Shown piece by piece: positions 35,377 to 44,360 of a stretch of DNA of 64,000 nucleotides. Under the pieces are notes generated by a model. That model saw only the letters and a program-made list of their open reading frames with translations, had not been told where the DNA came from and ran no database searches. The translations under genes were made by a program, and so were the position numbers. How positions within the stretch are numbered: position 1 is the first letter of the stretch; each line of letters opens with the position of its first letter. The DNA is from Nocardia niigatensis NBRC 100131 (GTDB taxonomy: Bacteria; Actinomycetota; Actinomycetes; Mycobacteriales; Mycobacteriaceae): assembly GCF_000308655.1 (NCBI RefSeq), contig NZ_BAGC01000010.1, positions 1 to 64,000 on the forward strand, read 5' to 3'.

Positions 35377-36681
35377 GTGAGCGGACTCACGACCGTGACG
35401 GGATGGGGGATGCCCGGCCCGGTGTTGCGCAATTCCATGGCGAACTCCGCACCCGGGACCGACGCGGCCCTCGACGACCTCGACCGCAGCGCCTCCGTGG
35501 CCGTGCCGGAGGTGCGGCGGTGGCCGGTGGCCGCGATGCTCGCGCTCGCCCTCGGCGGGTTCGGCATCGGCACCACCGAGTTCGTGACGATGGGTTTGCT
35601 GCCGGATATCGCCTCGGCCATGAAGGCGTCCGAACCGACCGCGGGACACATTGTCTCGGCGTACGCCCTGGGCGTGGTCGTCGGTGCGCCGGTGATCGCC
35701 GCGCTGTGCGCGCGGGTCCCGCGCAAGCGGCTGCTGATGGCATTGATGGTGGCGTTCACGCTGGGCAACGCGGCCAGTGTGGTCGCGCCCAGTTTCGCGA
35801 CGCTGACCGTGGCGCGGTTCGTGTCGGGTCTGCCGCACGGCGCGTACTTCGGCGTGGCCTCGCTCGCGGCGGCCTCGCTGGCGCCGGTGGGACAGCGGGC
35901 CAAGGCGGTTGCCGTGGTTATGCTGGGTTTGAGCGCCGCCAATGTCGTCGGCGTTCCCGCGGCCACCTGGCTGGGCCAGAGCCTCGGCTGGCGGGACGCT
36001 TTCGTGGTGGTCGCCGTGATCGGTATCGCGACCGTCGCCGCCATCTTCCGCTTCGTGCCCGAACTGCACGGCATCCGCATGACCGACCCGCGCACCGAGC
36101 TGACCGCCCTGCGCCGGCCCCAGGTCCTGCTCACGCTGCTGGTCGGCGCGGTCGGCTTCGGCGGCATGTTCGCGGTCTACACCTACATCACCACCACCCT
36201 CACCGATGTCGCCGGTCTCCGGGTCGGTCTGGTTCCGGTGGTGCTCATGCTCTTCGGACTCGGCATGGTCGCGGGCAATATCGCCGGCGGCATCCTCGCC
36301 GACCGCGGTGTGGATCGCGCGGTCTTCATCGCCCTGGTGGCCATGGTGGTGATCCTCGCCGGTTATGTTGCGGCAGCGCACAATCCGTACACCGCGGCCC
36401 TCGGCGCCTTCCTGGTCGGCGCGTCGGGCGCGGCCCTGGCTCCCGCCCTCCAGACCCGCCTGATGGATGTGGCCCACGATGCCCAGACCCTCGCGGCCGC
36501 CCTCAACCACGCCGCCCTCAATATCGCCAATGCCGCCGGCGCCTGGCTCGGTGGCCTGGTGATCGCCGCCGGTCTCGGCTACACCGCCCCCGCCGCGATC
36601 GGCACCGCCCTGGCGGTAGTCGGCACCGCCCTCTTCGGATCGACCGTCCTGATCGCCCGCCGTTCGCGGACTCGGGCCTGA
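35377..36681 (+). CDS. MFS transporter, DHA1 (12-helix, arabinose-efflux-like)
   Basis: A 434-aa transporter with twelve hydrophobic helices: FGIGTTEFVTMGLLPDIA, ALCARVPRKRLLM (motif A), FVSGLPHGAYFGVASLAA, and LQTRLMDVAHDAQTLAAALNHAALNIANAAGAWLGG in the second half. This combination is typical of AraJ/NepI-like DHA1 exporters. The GTG at 35377 is used; ATG 35437 is an alternative. It is probably co-transcribed with the preceding FAD oxidoreductase. Confidence 0.9.
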   Translation: MSGLTTVTGWGMPGPVLRNSMANSAPGTDAALDDLDRSASVAVPEVRRWPVAAMLALALGGFGIGTTEFVTMGLLPDIASAMKASEPTAGHIVSAYALGVVVGAPVIAALCARVPRKRLLMALMVAFTLGNAASVVAPSFATLTVARFVSGLPHGAYFGVASLAAASLAPVGQRAKAVAVVMLGLSAANVVGVPAATWLGQSLGWRDAFVVVAVIGIATVAAIFRFVPELHGIRMTDPRTELTALRRPQVLLTLLVGAVGFGGMFAVYTYITTTLTDVAGLRVGLVPVVLMLFGLGMVAGNIAGGILADRGVDRAVFIALVAMVVILAGYVAAAHNPYTAALGAFLVGASGAALAPALQTRLMDVAHDAQTLAAALNHAALNIANAAGAWLGGLVIAAGLGYTAPAAIGTALAVVGTALFGSTVLIARRSRTRA

Positions 36682-36716
36682 GCCAGGGGGCGCGCACAGC
36701 CGCAATTCCGGCGCGA

Positions 36717-36734
36717 ACATACACGGTTGTATGT
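36717..36734 (+). promoter_or_regulatory. TetR operator 1 (autoregulatory)
   Basis: ACATACACGGTTGTATGT: perfect 7-bp arms with a 4-base spacer, 17 bp before the tetR start. The same arms recur at 37560-37577. Confidence 0.85.
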
Positions 36735-36751
36735 AAGTGTAAGATCCACCC

Positions 36752-37399
36752 ATGACCAGCTCCGCCGTCTCGAAACCGCCGCGCCGCACCCAGGAACAAC
36801 GCAGCAGCGAGACCCGGACGCGACTGCTGGACGCCACCATCGAGTGCCTTGTCGAGTACGGCTACGCCGGGACGACGACGCCGCGGGTGGCTGAGCGCGC
36901 GGGGGTAACCAGGGGCGCGCAGGTGCACCATTTCGGTTCCAAGAGCGAGTTGGTGGTCGCGGCGATCAGTCATCTGGCGCAGCGCCGCACCGAGGCGGCC
37001 ATGGCGGAGATCCGGCGGGTCCGCATCGGGGACGATCCGATCGGCGAGACCCTGGAGGCCATGTGGGAGCTGCATCAGGGCCCGCTGTTCATCGCGGCCA
37101 TCGAATTGTGGGTGGCCAGCCGCACGGATAGGGTGCTCGCCGTCGAGATGGAGAAGGTCGAGCCGTTCGTGAACAACGCGGTGCTGCTGGCCGTCGCCCA
37201 GCTGGTGCCGAATGAGCTGGACCGCAAGAACGTTCGCGATTTCGCCTACACCGCCATGGACACGCTGCGCGGAATCCTGGTGACCAACTTCATCTCTCCC
37301 GATCCCGAGCGCGCGCACCGGCGCTGGCTGCGTGCCTCGGCGCAGTTGCGGCTGGCGGCCGAGGCACGGATGCCCGACTTCCGGATCGCCGATGAATAG
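36752..37399 (+). CDS. TetR family regulator of the downstream acyl-CoA operon
   Basis: A 215-aa repressor. The helix-turn-helix (about 22-68: TRLLDATIECLVEYGYAGTTTPRVAERAGVTRGAQVHHFGSKSELV) and a C-terminal ligand-binding domain (FIAAIELWVASRTD.., TAMDTLRGILV) are intact. Identical operator arms precede both this gene and the thiolase operon at 37608, so it most likely represses itself and the operon, with an acyl-CoA-type inducer. A terminator hairpin follows the gene. Confidence 0.92.
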   Translation: MTSSAVSKPPRRTQEQRSSETRTRLLDATIECLVEYGYAGTTTPRVAERAGVTRGAQVHHFGSKSELVVAAISHLAQRRTEAAMAEIRRVRIGDDPIGETLEAMWELHQGPLFIAAIELWVASRTDRVLAVEMEKVEPFVNNAVLLAVAQLVPNELDRKNVRDFAYTAMDTLRGILVTNFISPDPERAHRRWLRASAQLRLAAEARMPDFRIADE

Positions 37400-37415
37400 C
37401 TGATCACTTCCGCTC

Positions 37416-37450
37416 GAAGGCCCCCGCCACTGTTCGTGGTGGGGGCCTTC
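37416..37450 (+). terminator. terminator of the TetR gene
   Basis: 15-bp stem, GAAGGCCCCCGCCAC against GTGGTGGGGGCCTTC (one G-T pair), loop TGTTC. Confidence 0.75.
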
Positions 37451-37559
37451 GTCGTTCGCGAGGGTGGGGCGACCGCATCGGCGGTATGCCCTGCCGCACG
37501 GTCCGGAGCTGCCGATCTTGCGCGGGAAGCTGAGAATCGCGCCGAACCCTTGCCTGCTT

Positions 37560-37577
37560 ACATACAGCTTTGTATGT
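37560..37577 (+). promoter_or_regulatory. TetR operator 2 (acyl-CoA operon)
   Basis: ACATACAGCTTTGTATGT: identical arms and spacing to operator 1 at 36717, 30 bp before the thiolase start. Confidence 0.85.
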
Positions 37578-37607
37578 TTGTTTCCGTTCCCCTATGTGAG
37601 GAGTTCG

Positions 37608-38813
37608 ATGACGAACAAGGTCTACGTCGTCGGCGTCGGCATGACGAAGTTCGAGAAGCCGGGGCGGCGCAAGAACGAGGACGGCAGTGACTGGGATTAC
37701 CCGGACATGGCCCGCGAGTCGGGGACCAAGGCCCTCGCCGATGCCGGAATCGACTACCGCGAGATCGAGCAGGCCTATGTCGGCTACGTCTACGGGGAGT
37801 CCACCTCCGGTCAGCGCGCCGTCTACGAGCTGGGCCTGACCGGCATTCCGGTGGTCAATGTCAACAACAACTGCTCCACCGGATCGACCGCGCTCTACCT
37901 TGCGGCACAGTCGATCCGGGGCGGGCTGGCCGACTGCACGCTGGCGCTGGGCTTCGAGAAGATGCAGCCGGGCTCGCTCGGCTCCACCTGGGACGATCGC
38001 GAACAGCCGATGGCGCGCCACATCATGGCGCTCGCGGAGATCTCCGAGGTGCTGTTCCCGGTGGCCCCGTGGATGTTCGGCGCGGCCGGGCGTGAGCACA
38101 TGCAGAAGTACGGCACCACCGCCGAGCACTTCGCCAAGATCGGGTACAAGAACCACAAGCACTCGGTGAACAACCCGTATTCGCAGTTTCAGGACGAGTA
38201 CACGCTCGACGACATCCTGGGCTCGCGCATGATCTACGACCCGCTCACCAAGCTGCAGTGCTCGCCGACCTCCGACGGCTCCGGCGCGGTCATCCTGGCC
38301 TCGGAGGAGTTCGTGGACCGCCACGACCTGTCGCGGCAGGCGGTGGAGATCGTCGGTCAGGCCATGACCACCGACTTCCAGTCCACCTTCGACGGCAGCG
38401 CCAAGAACCTCATCGGCTACGACATGAATGTCCGTGCGGCCGAGAAGGTCTACGCGCAGGCGGGACTCGGCGCCGAGGACTTCCAGGTCATCGAGCTGCA
38501 CGACTGCTTCTCCGCCAACGAGCTGCTGCTGTACGAGGCGCTCGGGCTGGCCGAGGAAGGCGAGGCCGGGCATCTCGTCGATTCCGGCGCGACCACGTAC
38601 GGCGGCAAGTGGGTGGTGAACCCCTCCGGCGGCCTGATCTCCAAGGGACACCCCTTGGGCGCAACGGGTCTGGCGCAGTGCAGTGAACTCACCTGGCAGC
38701 TGCGCGGCACCGCCGACCAGCGGCAGGTCGACAACGTCACCGCCGCCCTGCAGCACAACATCGGGCTCGGCGGCGCGGCCGTCGTGACGGCCTACCAGCG
38801 CGCGGACCGCTGA
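37608..38813 (+). CDS. thiolase-like lipid-transfer protein (SCP2-thiolase/Ltp type)
   Basis: A 401-aa thiolase-superfamily protein. Nucleophile region [15 protein letters not shown] with Cys89, followed by [10 protein letters not shown] and the C-terminal GHPLGATG. This is the Ltp/SCP2-thiolase pattern, in which one catalytic Cys and a His are kept and the second Cys of degradative thiolases is replaced ([12 protein letters not shown]). It probably cleaves a beta-keto or aldol-type acyl-CoA. ATG 37608 with GAGGAG; first gene of a five-gene operon controlled by the ACATACA operator. Confidence 0.9.
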   Translation: MTNKVYVVGVGMTKFEKPGRRKNEDGSDWDYPDMARESGTKALADAGIDYREIEQAYVGYVYGESTSGQRAVYELGLTGIPVVNVNNNCSTGSTALYLAAQSIRGGLADCTLALGFEKMQPGSLGSTWDDREQPMARHIMALAEISEVLFPVAPWMFGAAGREHMQKYGTTAEHFAKIGYKNHKHSVNNPYSQFQDEYTLDDILGSRMIYDPLTKLQCSPTSDGSGAVILASEEFVDRHDLSRQAVEIVGQAMTTDFQSTFDGSAKNLIGYDMNVRAAEKVYAQAGLGAEDFQVIELHDCFSANELLLYEALGLAEEGEAGHLVDSGATTYGGKWVVNPSGGLISKGHPLGATGLAQCSELTWQLRGTADQRQVDNVTAALQHNIGLGGAAVVTAYQRADR

Positions 38814-38852
38814 CCCGCCCCTTTCATCCTTGACCTACGAAGAGGTAATCCC

Positions 38853-39290
38853 ATGGGACACATCGAAGCCTCCAATGACCTGAACGCCGCCCCCGACAGT
38901 CTGTGGGCCGTGGTCTCCGACCCGCAGACCTGGGACAGGTGGTTCTCCATCCACGAACGCTGGATGGAGGAGCCGCCGGCCGTGCTGGCGCCGGGCGCGA
39001 AGCTGACCGCCAAGATCCTGATGCTCGGCATGGCCAACAAGATCGAGTGGGTGGTCGAGAGCGTCGACGCCCCGAACAAGCTGGTGCTCAGCGGCACCGG
39101 CATGGCGGGGGTGAAGGTGCAATTCTCCTTCGACATCACCGCCGAGGGCGACGGCAGCCGGTTCGCGGTGTCCGGCGATTTCGAGGGCGCGCTGATCAAG
39201 GGCGCGCTGGGCAAGGCGGTGGAGAAGGACGGCCTCACGCAGCTGGACAAGACGCTCGCCGCGCTCGACGCCCTCGCCACGGCGGCCTGA
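38853..39290 (+). CDS. SRPBCC family protein
   Basis: A 145-aa START/Bet v1-like hydrophobic-ligand fold: MGHIEASNDLNAAPDSLWAVVSDPQTWDRWFSIH at the N-terminus, and a long C-terminal amphipathic helix ending LDALATAA. Such proteins bind lipids or act as cyclases/hydratases. It is placed between thiolase and MaoC genes (gaps 39 and 19 bp), so it probably carries or modifies an intermediate of the same pathway. Confidence 0.85.
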   Translation: MGHIEASNDLNAAPDSLWAVVSDPQTWDRWFSIHERWMEEPPAVLAPGAKLTAKILMLGMANKIEWVVESVDAPNKLVLSGTGMAGVKVQFSFDITAEGDGSRFAVSGDFEGALIKGALGKAVEKDGLTQLDKTLAALDALATAA

Positions 39291-39309
39291 GCGCGGGCGG
39301 GCGGACGAG

Positions 39310-40179
39310 ATGACTTCCACCGCTGTCGAATTCAACGAGTCCGGGCTGGGCGCCTGGTCCGACGAGGAGGCGTTCGAGGTCACCCGCGAGCGGATCGCCG
39401 AATACGCCGCAGCCACCAACGATCCCATCCCCGCGCACCTGAAAGGCGATGCGGCCCCGCCCATCTTCGCCATCGTGCCGGTCTTCGAGGCCATGATGAT
39501 GCCCGTCATCGACGTGGCCCCGATGAGCATCTTCGGGCGGGTGGTGCACGGGGAGCAGGACTTCCACTTCCACCGGCCCATCCGTCCCGGCGACAAGCTG
39601 GTGTCGCGGGCCAAGGCCATCGGCTTCGAGGGCAAGGACAACGGCTCGACCATCACCATCCTCATCGAATGCCGGGCCGAGGACGGGGAACTGGTCAACG
39701 AGCAGTACCTGACCGCGTTCTTCCGCAATGTGGACGCGGGCAAACAGGTGGGTGACCAGGCGCCGCCGCACCGGTTCGATCCGGCGCTGCTGGAGCAGGA
39801 GCCGCTGGCCACCGTGGCCGCGCACGTGGACGCCGATCAGACGTACCGGTATTCACCGGCGTCCGGTGATCCGGTGCCGCTGCACCTCGACGATCAGGTC
39901 GCCCGGGACGCCGGTCTGCCCGGCATCATCGCGCACGGGCTCTGCACCATGGCCATGTCGTCGTGGGGCGTGCTGAGCCAGGTCGCCGGCTCGGATGTGG
40001 CTCGGCTGCAACGGTATGCGGTGCGCTTCTCCAAGATGGTGTTCCCGAACGACGACCTCGAGACGCAGATCTGGAAGGTCGGCAGCGCGCACGGGGTCAC
40101 CACGTATGCCTTCCGGACCGTGCGCGGTGACGACACCGTGCTGAGCGACGGCCTGGCCGAGATTTCCGACAACTCTTAG
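39310..40179 (+). CDS. MaoC family enoyl-CoA hydratase (double hotdog)
   Basis: A 289-aa protein with two hotdog domains. The C-terminal one carries the hydratase-2 motif (SGDPVPLHLDDQVARDAGLPGIIAHGLCTM, with Asp and His). The N-terminal one (PPIFAIVPVFEAMMMP..VVHGEQDFHFHRPIRPGDKL) is the non-catalytic partner. By family it hydrates trans-2-enoyl-CoA to the (R)-3-hydroxyacyl-CoA. Third gene of the operon. Confidence 0.9.
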   Translation: MTSTAVEFNESGLGAWSDEEAFEVTRERIAEYAAATNDPIPAHLKGDAAPPIFAIVPVFEAMMMPVIDVAPMSIFGRVVHGEQDFHFHRPIRPGDKLVSRAKAIGFEGKDNGSTITILIECRAEDGELVNEQYLTAFFRNVDAGKQVGDQAPPHRFDPALLEQEPLATVAAHVDADQTYRYSPASGDPVPLHLDDQVARDAGLPGIIAHGLCTMAMSSWGVLSQVAGSDVARLQRYAVRFSKMVFPNDDLETQIWKVGSAHGVTTYAFRTVRGDDTVLSDGLAEISDNS

Positions 40180-40189
40180 GGAGACTTTC

Positions 40190-41068
40190 ATGGGTGCACT
40201 CGACGGACGGGTCGCCATCATCACCGGGGCCGGGCGCGGTATCGGCCGCGAGCACGCGCTGCTGTTCGCCCGCGAGGGCGCGGCGGTCGTGGTGAACGAC
40301 CTCGGCGGCAGCAATGCCGGTGAGGGCGCGGACACCGGCCCGGCGCAGGAGGTGGCGAACGAGATCATCGCCGCAGGGGGGCGGGCGATCGCGAACACCG
40401 ACAGCGTGGCCGAGTGGCAGGGCGCGAAAAACCTGGTGGACCAGGCGGTCTCGGAGTTCGGACGGCTGGATGTCGTGGTGAACAACGCGGGCATCCTGCG
40501 CGACGCATTCGTGGCGGGCATGGACGAGTCGCAGTGGGACGCGGTGCTGGCCGTGCACCTCAAGGGGCACGCGGCGGTGCTGCGGCACGCGGCCGGGTAC
40601 TGGAAGGACCAGTCGAAGGCGGGCAACCAGCCTGCCGCGGCGGTGATCAACACCGCGTCGGCCTCGGGCACCACACTCCCCAATGCCGGGCAGGCCAATT
40701 ACGGTGCGGCCAAAGCGGGCATCGCCGCGCTCACCCTGGTGGCGGCCGATGAACTGGCCCGCTACGGCGTGCGGGTGAACGCCATCGCGCCGATCGCGCG
40801 CACCCGGCTCACCCTGGCCACCCCGGGCATGGGCGCGATGATGGCGGCGCAGCAGGCCGGGCTGGAGGAAGGCGAATTCGATGCCTTCAGTCCGGCCAAT
40901 ATCTCGCCGCTGGTGGCGTATCTTGCCACCGAGAAGTGCCCGATCACCGGCAAGGTGTTCGCGGTGCAGGGGGGTGCGATCTCCGAACTGGCGGGCTGGC
41001 ACGACGTGAAGACCATCGAGACCGAGGGGCCCTGGTCCATCGACGATATCGCCGGGCGACTGCCGTAA
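40190..41068 (+). CDS. SDR family (3R)-hydroxyacyl-CoA dehydrogenase-like
   Basis: A 292-aa short-chain dehydrogenase resembling the dehydrogenase part of multifunctional enzyme 2: TGAGRGIGREHALLFAREGAAVVVNDLGG, NNAGILRD, catalytic Ser in NTASASG, then Y-x-x-x-K in YGAAKAG. With the preceding MaoC hydratase it gives the (R)-specific hydration/oxidation pair of beta-oxidation. RBS GGGAG; 10 bp after MaoC. Confidence 0.9.
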   Translation: MGALDGRVAIITGAGRGIGREHALLFAREGAAVVVNDLGGSNAGEGADTGPAQEVANEIIAAGGRAIANTDSVAEWQGAKNLVDQAVSEFGRLDVVVNNAGILRDAFVAGMDESQWDAVLAVHLKGHAAVLRHAAGYWKDQSKAGNQPAAAVINTASASGTTLPNAGQANYGAAKAGIAALTLVAADELARYGVRVNAIAPIARTRLTLATPGMGAMMAAQQAGLEEGEFDAFSPANISPLVAYLATEKCPITGKVFAVQGGAISELAGWHDVKTIETEGPWSIDDIAGRLP

Positions 41069-41085
41069 CAGAAAGGCGGACAACG

Positions 41086-42348
41086 ATGTTCGAATGGTCC
41101 GAGACCGATGAGCTGATCCGCGGCGCGGTGCGCGGCTTCATCGACAAGGAGGTGCGCCCGCACCTGGACGCCCTCGACAGCGGCGAGATGCTGCCGTACC
41201 CGATCATCCGGAAGCTGTTCGCGGAGTTCGGCATCGACGCGCTGGGCGCGGAATCGATCGCCAAACTGCTCGCCAAGCAACGCAGGCGGGAGGAGGCGCT
41301 GGCCGCCGGGGAGCCGTTGCCGGAGCAGAAGGCGAAGTCCGGTGACGGCGGGCCGTTCTCCGGGCAGGAATCGCTGATGGCGGTGCTCGTCAGCGAGCTG
41401 TCCGGGGTGTGCATGGGGTTGGTCACCGCCATGGGGGTGAGCATCGGCCTCGGCGCGACCACGATTCTCTCGCGTGGCACCCTCGCGCAGCAGGAGCGCT
41501 GGCTCGGCGACATCGTGACGATGAAAAAGGTTGCGGCATGGGCGATCACCGAACCCGACTCGGGTTCGGATGCCTTCGGCGGGATGAAGACATATGTCCG
41601 ACGCGACGGCGAGGACTACATCCTCAACGGGCAGAAGACCTTCATCACCAACGGACCCTATGCCGACATCGTCATCGTCTACGCCAAGCTCGACCAGGGT
41701 GACGGCGCGGACAAGCGGGATCGCAAGGTGCTGACCTTCGTGCTCGACAAGGGCATGGAGGGCTTCACCCAGGGCAAGCCGTTCAAGAAGATGGGCCTGC
41801 ACGCCTCACCCACCGGCGAATTGTTCTTCGACAATGTGCGATTGAGCAAGGATCGGCTGCTGGGTGAGACCGAACAGCACGAGGGCGGCGACGGACGCGA
41901 GAGCGCTCGTTCGAGTTTCACCGCCGAACGCATCGGCGTGGCCTTCATGGCGCTCGGCATCGTCAACGAATGCCACCGGCTCTGTGTGGATTACGCCAAG
42001 ACCCGCAAGCTGTGGGGTCAGGAGATCGGCCGCTTCCAGCTGGTTCAGTTGAAGCTGGCCAAGATGGAGATCGCACGGATCAATGTGCAGAACATGGTCT
42101 TCCACGCCCTCGAACGGTCCCGCGCCGGCAAACCGCCGACGCTGGCCGAGGCGTCGGCCATGAAGCTGTACTGCTCGGAGATCGCCACCGAGGTCGCCAT
42201 GGACGCCGTCCAGCTCTTCGGCGGCAACGGCTACATGTCCGAGTACCACGTCGAACAGCTGGCCCGCGACGCCAAGTCGCTGATGATCTACGCGGGCAGC
42301 AACGAGATCCAGGTGACCCACGTCGCCAAGGGCCTGCTCGCCTACTAG
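41086..42348 (+). CDS. acyl-CoA dehydrogenase
   Basis: A 420-aa flavoprotein: [19 protein letters not shown] (FAD/substrate loop), [25 protein letters not shown], and [12 protein letters not shown]. At the MCAD catalytic position the motif reads IYAGSNEIQ, with Ala in place of Glu, while TAERIGVAF has Glu where isovaleryl-CoA and long-chain dehydrogenases place theirs. The base is thus probably the helix-G Glu, suggesting a branched or bulky acyl chain. Last gene of the operon, with GAAAGG at fair spacing. A terminator pair follows. Confidence 0.92.
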   Translation: MFEWSETDELIRGAVRGFIDKEVRPHLDALDSGEMLPYPIIRKLFAEFGIDALGAESIAKLLAKQRRREEALAAGEPLPEQKAKSGDGGPFSGQESLMAVLVSELSGVCMGLVTAMGVSIGLGATTILSRGTLAQQERWLGDIVTMKKVAAWAITEPDSGSDAFGGMKTYVRRDGEDYILNGQKTFITNGPYADIVIVYAKLDQGDGADKRDRKVLTFVLDKGMEGFTQGKPFKKMGLHASPTGELFFDNVRLSKDRLLGETEQHEGGDGRESARSSFTAERIGVAFMALGIVNECHRLCVDYAKTRKLWGQEIGRFQLVQLKLAKMEIARINVQNMVFHALERSRAGKPPTLAEASAMKLYCSEIATEVAMDAVQLFGGNGYMSEYHVEQLARDAKSLMIYAGSNEIQVTHVAKGLLAY

Positions 42349-42395
42349 GCGAGCAGGACTCCGGGGCCGCCACCCGTCGCCGGTGGCGGCCCCGG
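42333..42395. terminator. double hairpin between convergent genes
   Basis: A first 10-bp stem (CCTGCTCGCC/GGCGAGCAGG, 42333-42357) includes the stop codon of the dehydrogenase gene. A second, perfect 14-bp stem (CCGGGGCCGCCACC, complement at 42382-42395) follows at once. They are suited to bidirectional termination. Confidence 0.8.
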
Positions 42396-42406
42396 AGGCA
42401 TGCGGT

Positions 42407-43801
42407 CTACGGAACCGAGACGGGCCGCAGGCAGCTCTCCAGAGGCAGGATGATCGAGCAGAGGGCCGGCTTGCGGGTGGGGCGGTAGTCGGCGGGGACG
42501 CCGCCCTGTGCGGTGATGACCTTGAAGGCGGGGACGGCATCGGTGGGGCGGCGGGTGAGGGTGGGGTCGGTCTTGGCGTCCACCGTGTAGAGGCCGAAAC
42601 GTGGTGAGTAGCTGCCCCATTCGTAATTGTCGGTGAGGCTCCAGTAGTTGTAGCCGATCACGTTGATGCCGTCGGTCTTGGCGCGCTGCAGCCAGTAGAC
42701 GGTGTCGCGCAGGTGGTCGGCGCGGTCGTAGCCGTCGCTGCGCGGGGCGGCGTTGTCGGTGGGAAGTCCGTTCTCCACCACGTAGATCGGCAGGCCCGGG
42801 AACTTCTCGGTGTAGGTGCGCAGGTCGTAGTAGATGCCCTCGGGTTCGATGGCGTTCTTCCACAGTTCGTCACCCAGCAGTGCGGTGCTCGGCAGGTGGG
42901 TCAGGGAGGCGCCGTAGTAGAAGTCGACGCCGATGTAGTCGAGCTTGCCGCGGATGCGGTCTGCGAACAGCAGGTCGGTCAGGTTCTGCACGATCGGGTA
43001 CTGCGCGATATTGCTGGTCACCTTGGCGCCGGGCTGCCGGCTGTGGATGTAGTCGTAGATCGCGGAGTGCGCCTGGACGAGCCGGTCGAACATGGGCAGC
43101 GCGTCGAGCGCCCCGATGTCACCGATCTTGATCGATTGCGCGACATAGCCCATGGGCTCGTTGATCGTCACCCACATCGGGTCGTCCGCCGCGTACCGGT
43201 CGACCACCCGGCGCATATTGGCGAGCCAGTCCGCCACCATGCCCTGGTTCTTCCAGCCGCCGCGGTCCGCCTCCCAGCCGGGGATCACCCAGTGGTCGAG
43301 GGTGAGCATCGGCCGCATCCCGGCCGCCCGGATCTTCTGGACGACCTGGTCGTAGAAGCGGAAGTTGGCGTCGTCCCACACCCCGGCCTGCGGCTGCACC
43401 CGCGCCCATTCGATGCTGAGCCGGTACACCTTCAGGCCCATCCCGGCCGCCAGATCGATGTCCTCGGCGTACCGGTCGTAGAAGTCGACCGAATTGCCGT
43501 ACGGGTCGTGCGCCTTGCCGGAATTCGCGTACCGCAGCCAGTTGCTGTCCGGCGCATGGCCTTCGGACTGGAAACCCGCCATGGCCACACCCCACAGGAA
43601 GTCGGGGCCGAGCGAGGGCACGCTGGTCGGCGCACCGCCGGCGCTGCCGGTCCCGGACCCGCTGGCACTGCCCGAACCGGACCCGCTGGAGCTCCCGGAT
43701 CCGGAGCCGCTGTCGGCCGGCGCCGCCCCGCCCACCGCGGGCCCGCCGGCCACAATGGCCAGTGCGGACAGGACCGAACACAGAACCCGCGCAGTTCTCA
43801 T
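42407..43801 (-). CDS. secreted GH1-family glycosidase
   Basis: A 464-aa exported beta-glycosidase. A signal peptide (RTARVLCSVLSALAIVAGGPAVGGAAPA) precedes a Ser/Gly linker of about 24 residues and a GH1 barrel opening GPDFLWGVAMAGFQSEGH. The acid/base Glu215 is in TINEP, the nucleophile Glu343 in VVENG, and NYWSLTDNYEW is the family aglycone segment. ATG 43801 is used because it starts the signal peptide. Catalytic residues are intact; the sugar specificity is unknown. Confidence 0.92.
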   Translation of the reverse strand: MRTARVLCSVLSALAIVAGGPAVGGAAPADSGSGSGSSSGSGSGSASGSGTGSAGGAPTSVPSLGPDFLWGVAMAGFQSEGHAPDSNWLRYANSGKAHDPYGNSVDFYDRYAEDIDLAAGMGLKVYRLSIEWARVQPQAGVWDDANFRFYDQVVQKIRAAGMRPMLTLDHWVIPGWEADRGGWKNQGMVADWLANMRRVVDRYAADDPMWVTINEPMGYVAQSIKIGDIGALDALPMFDRLVQAHSAIYDYIHSRQPGAKVTSNIAQYPIVQNLTDLLFADRIRGKLDYIGVDFYYGASLTHLPSTALLGDELWKNAIEPEGIYYDLRTYTEKFPGLPIYVVENGLPTDNAAPRSDGYDRADHLRDTVYWLQRAKTDGINVIGYNYWSLTDNYEWGSYSPRFGLYTVDAKTDPTLTRRPTDAVPAFKVITAQGGVPADYRPTRKPALCSIILPLESCLRPVSVP

Positions 43802-43947
43802 CTCAGCGAAATCTCCCCACAGTACGTCGAACACGGCCCGGGACCGCTCGATCGGATGGCCGCCCAGACTCTACTGGTCATGCGTCCAACATGGGAGTGT
43901 TTCACTTAATATCGGGTTTGTCGGAGGTCGTGGCTAGGGTTCGGTGC

Positions 43948-44304
43948 GTGACCGATCGGGAGCGTTTCGCGCCACTGGTGTTCTTCGAATACGACCACAA
44001 ACCCGGGCACTACTGCCTGATGCTGTCGGACAACCACATGCTCGCCACCGAAGCCGTCTTCGCCGAATTCGGCTACGAGGGAGGCGGTTACGGCTGGGCG
44101 GGGGTGGCGCGCTCGGCCGTCGCCACCCAGGAGACCGAGCTGGGGGAGCGGGTGAACTTCGATCCGGAGGCGGGCATGTTCGTCGCGTACGGCGAGGACG
44201 CCGAGGCGCTGCGGGCACTCGGGGCGCTCCTGCGGGAGGCGGTCGCGGACCCCGCCACGCTGCGCCGGCTCATCGCCGCCGGCGATCCGGAATGGTTCGA
44301 CTGA
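43948..44304 (+). CDS. Imm51-like immunity protein
   Basis: A 118-aa acidic protein resembling the Imm51 family of polymorphic-toxin immunity proteins: FAPLVFFEYDHKPGHYCLML, AVFAEFGYEGGGYGWAGVARSAV, and FVAYGEDAEALRALGALL. GTG 43948 is the chosen start (VTDRERFAP). There is no toxin gene beside it; the nearest nuclease toxin-like gene is the barnase type at 49982, which has its own barstar. It may be an orphan immunity gene. Confidence 0.65.
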   Translation: MTDRERFAPLVFFEYDHKPGHYCLMLSDNHMLATEAVFAEFGYEGGGYGWAGVARSAVATQETELGERVNFDPEAGMFVAYGEDAEALRALGALLREAVADPATLRRLIAAGDPEWFD

Positions 44305-44310
44305 ACGAAC

Positions 44311-44339
44311 CCCGCTGACCGCGCACTGCGATCAGCGGG
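44311..44339. terminator. bidirectional terminator
   Basis: 8-bp stem CCCGCTGA/TCAGCGGG with a 13-base loop between the ends of convergent genes. Confidence 0.5.
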
Positions 44340-44360
44340 TGCCGCAAAGGATTTCGATGC

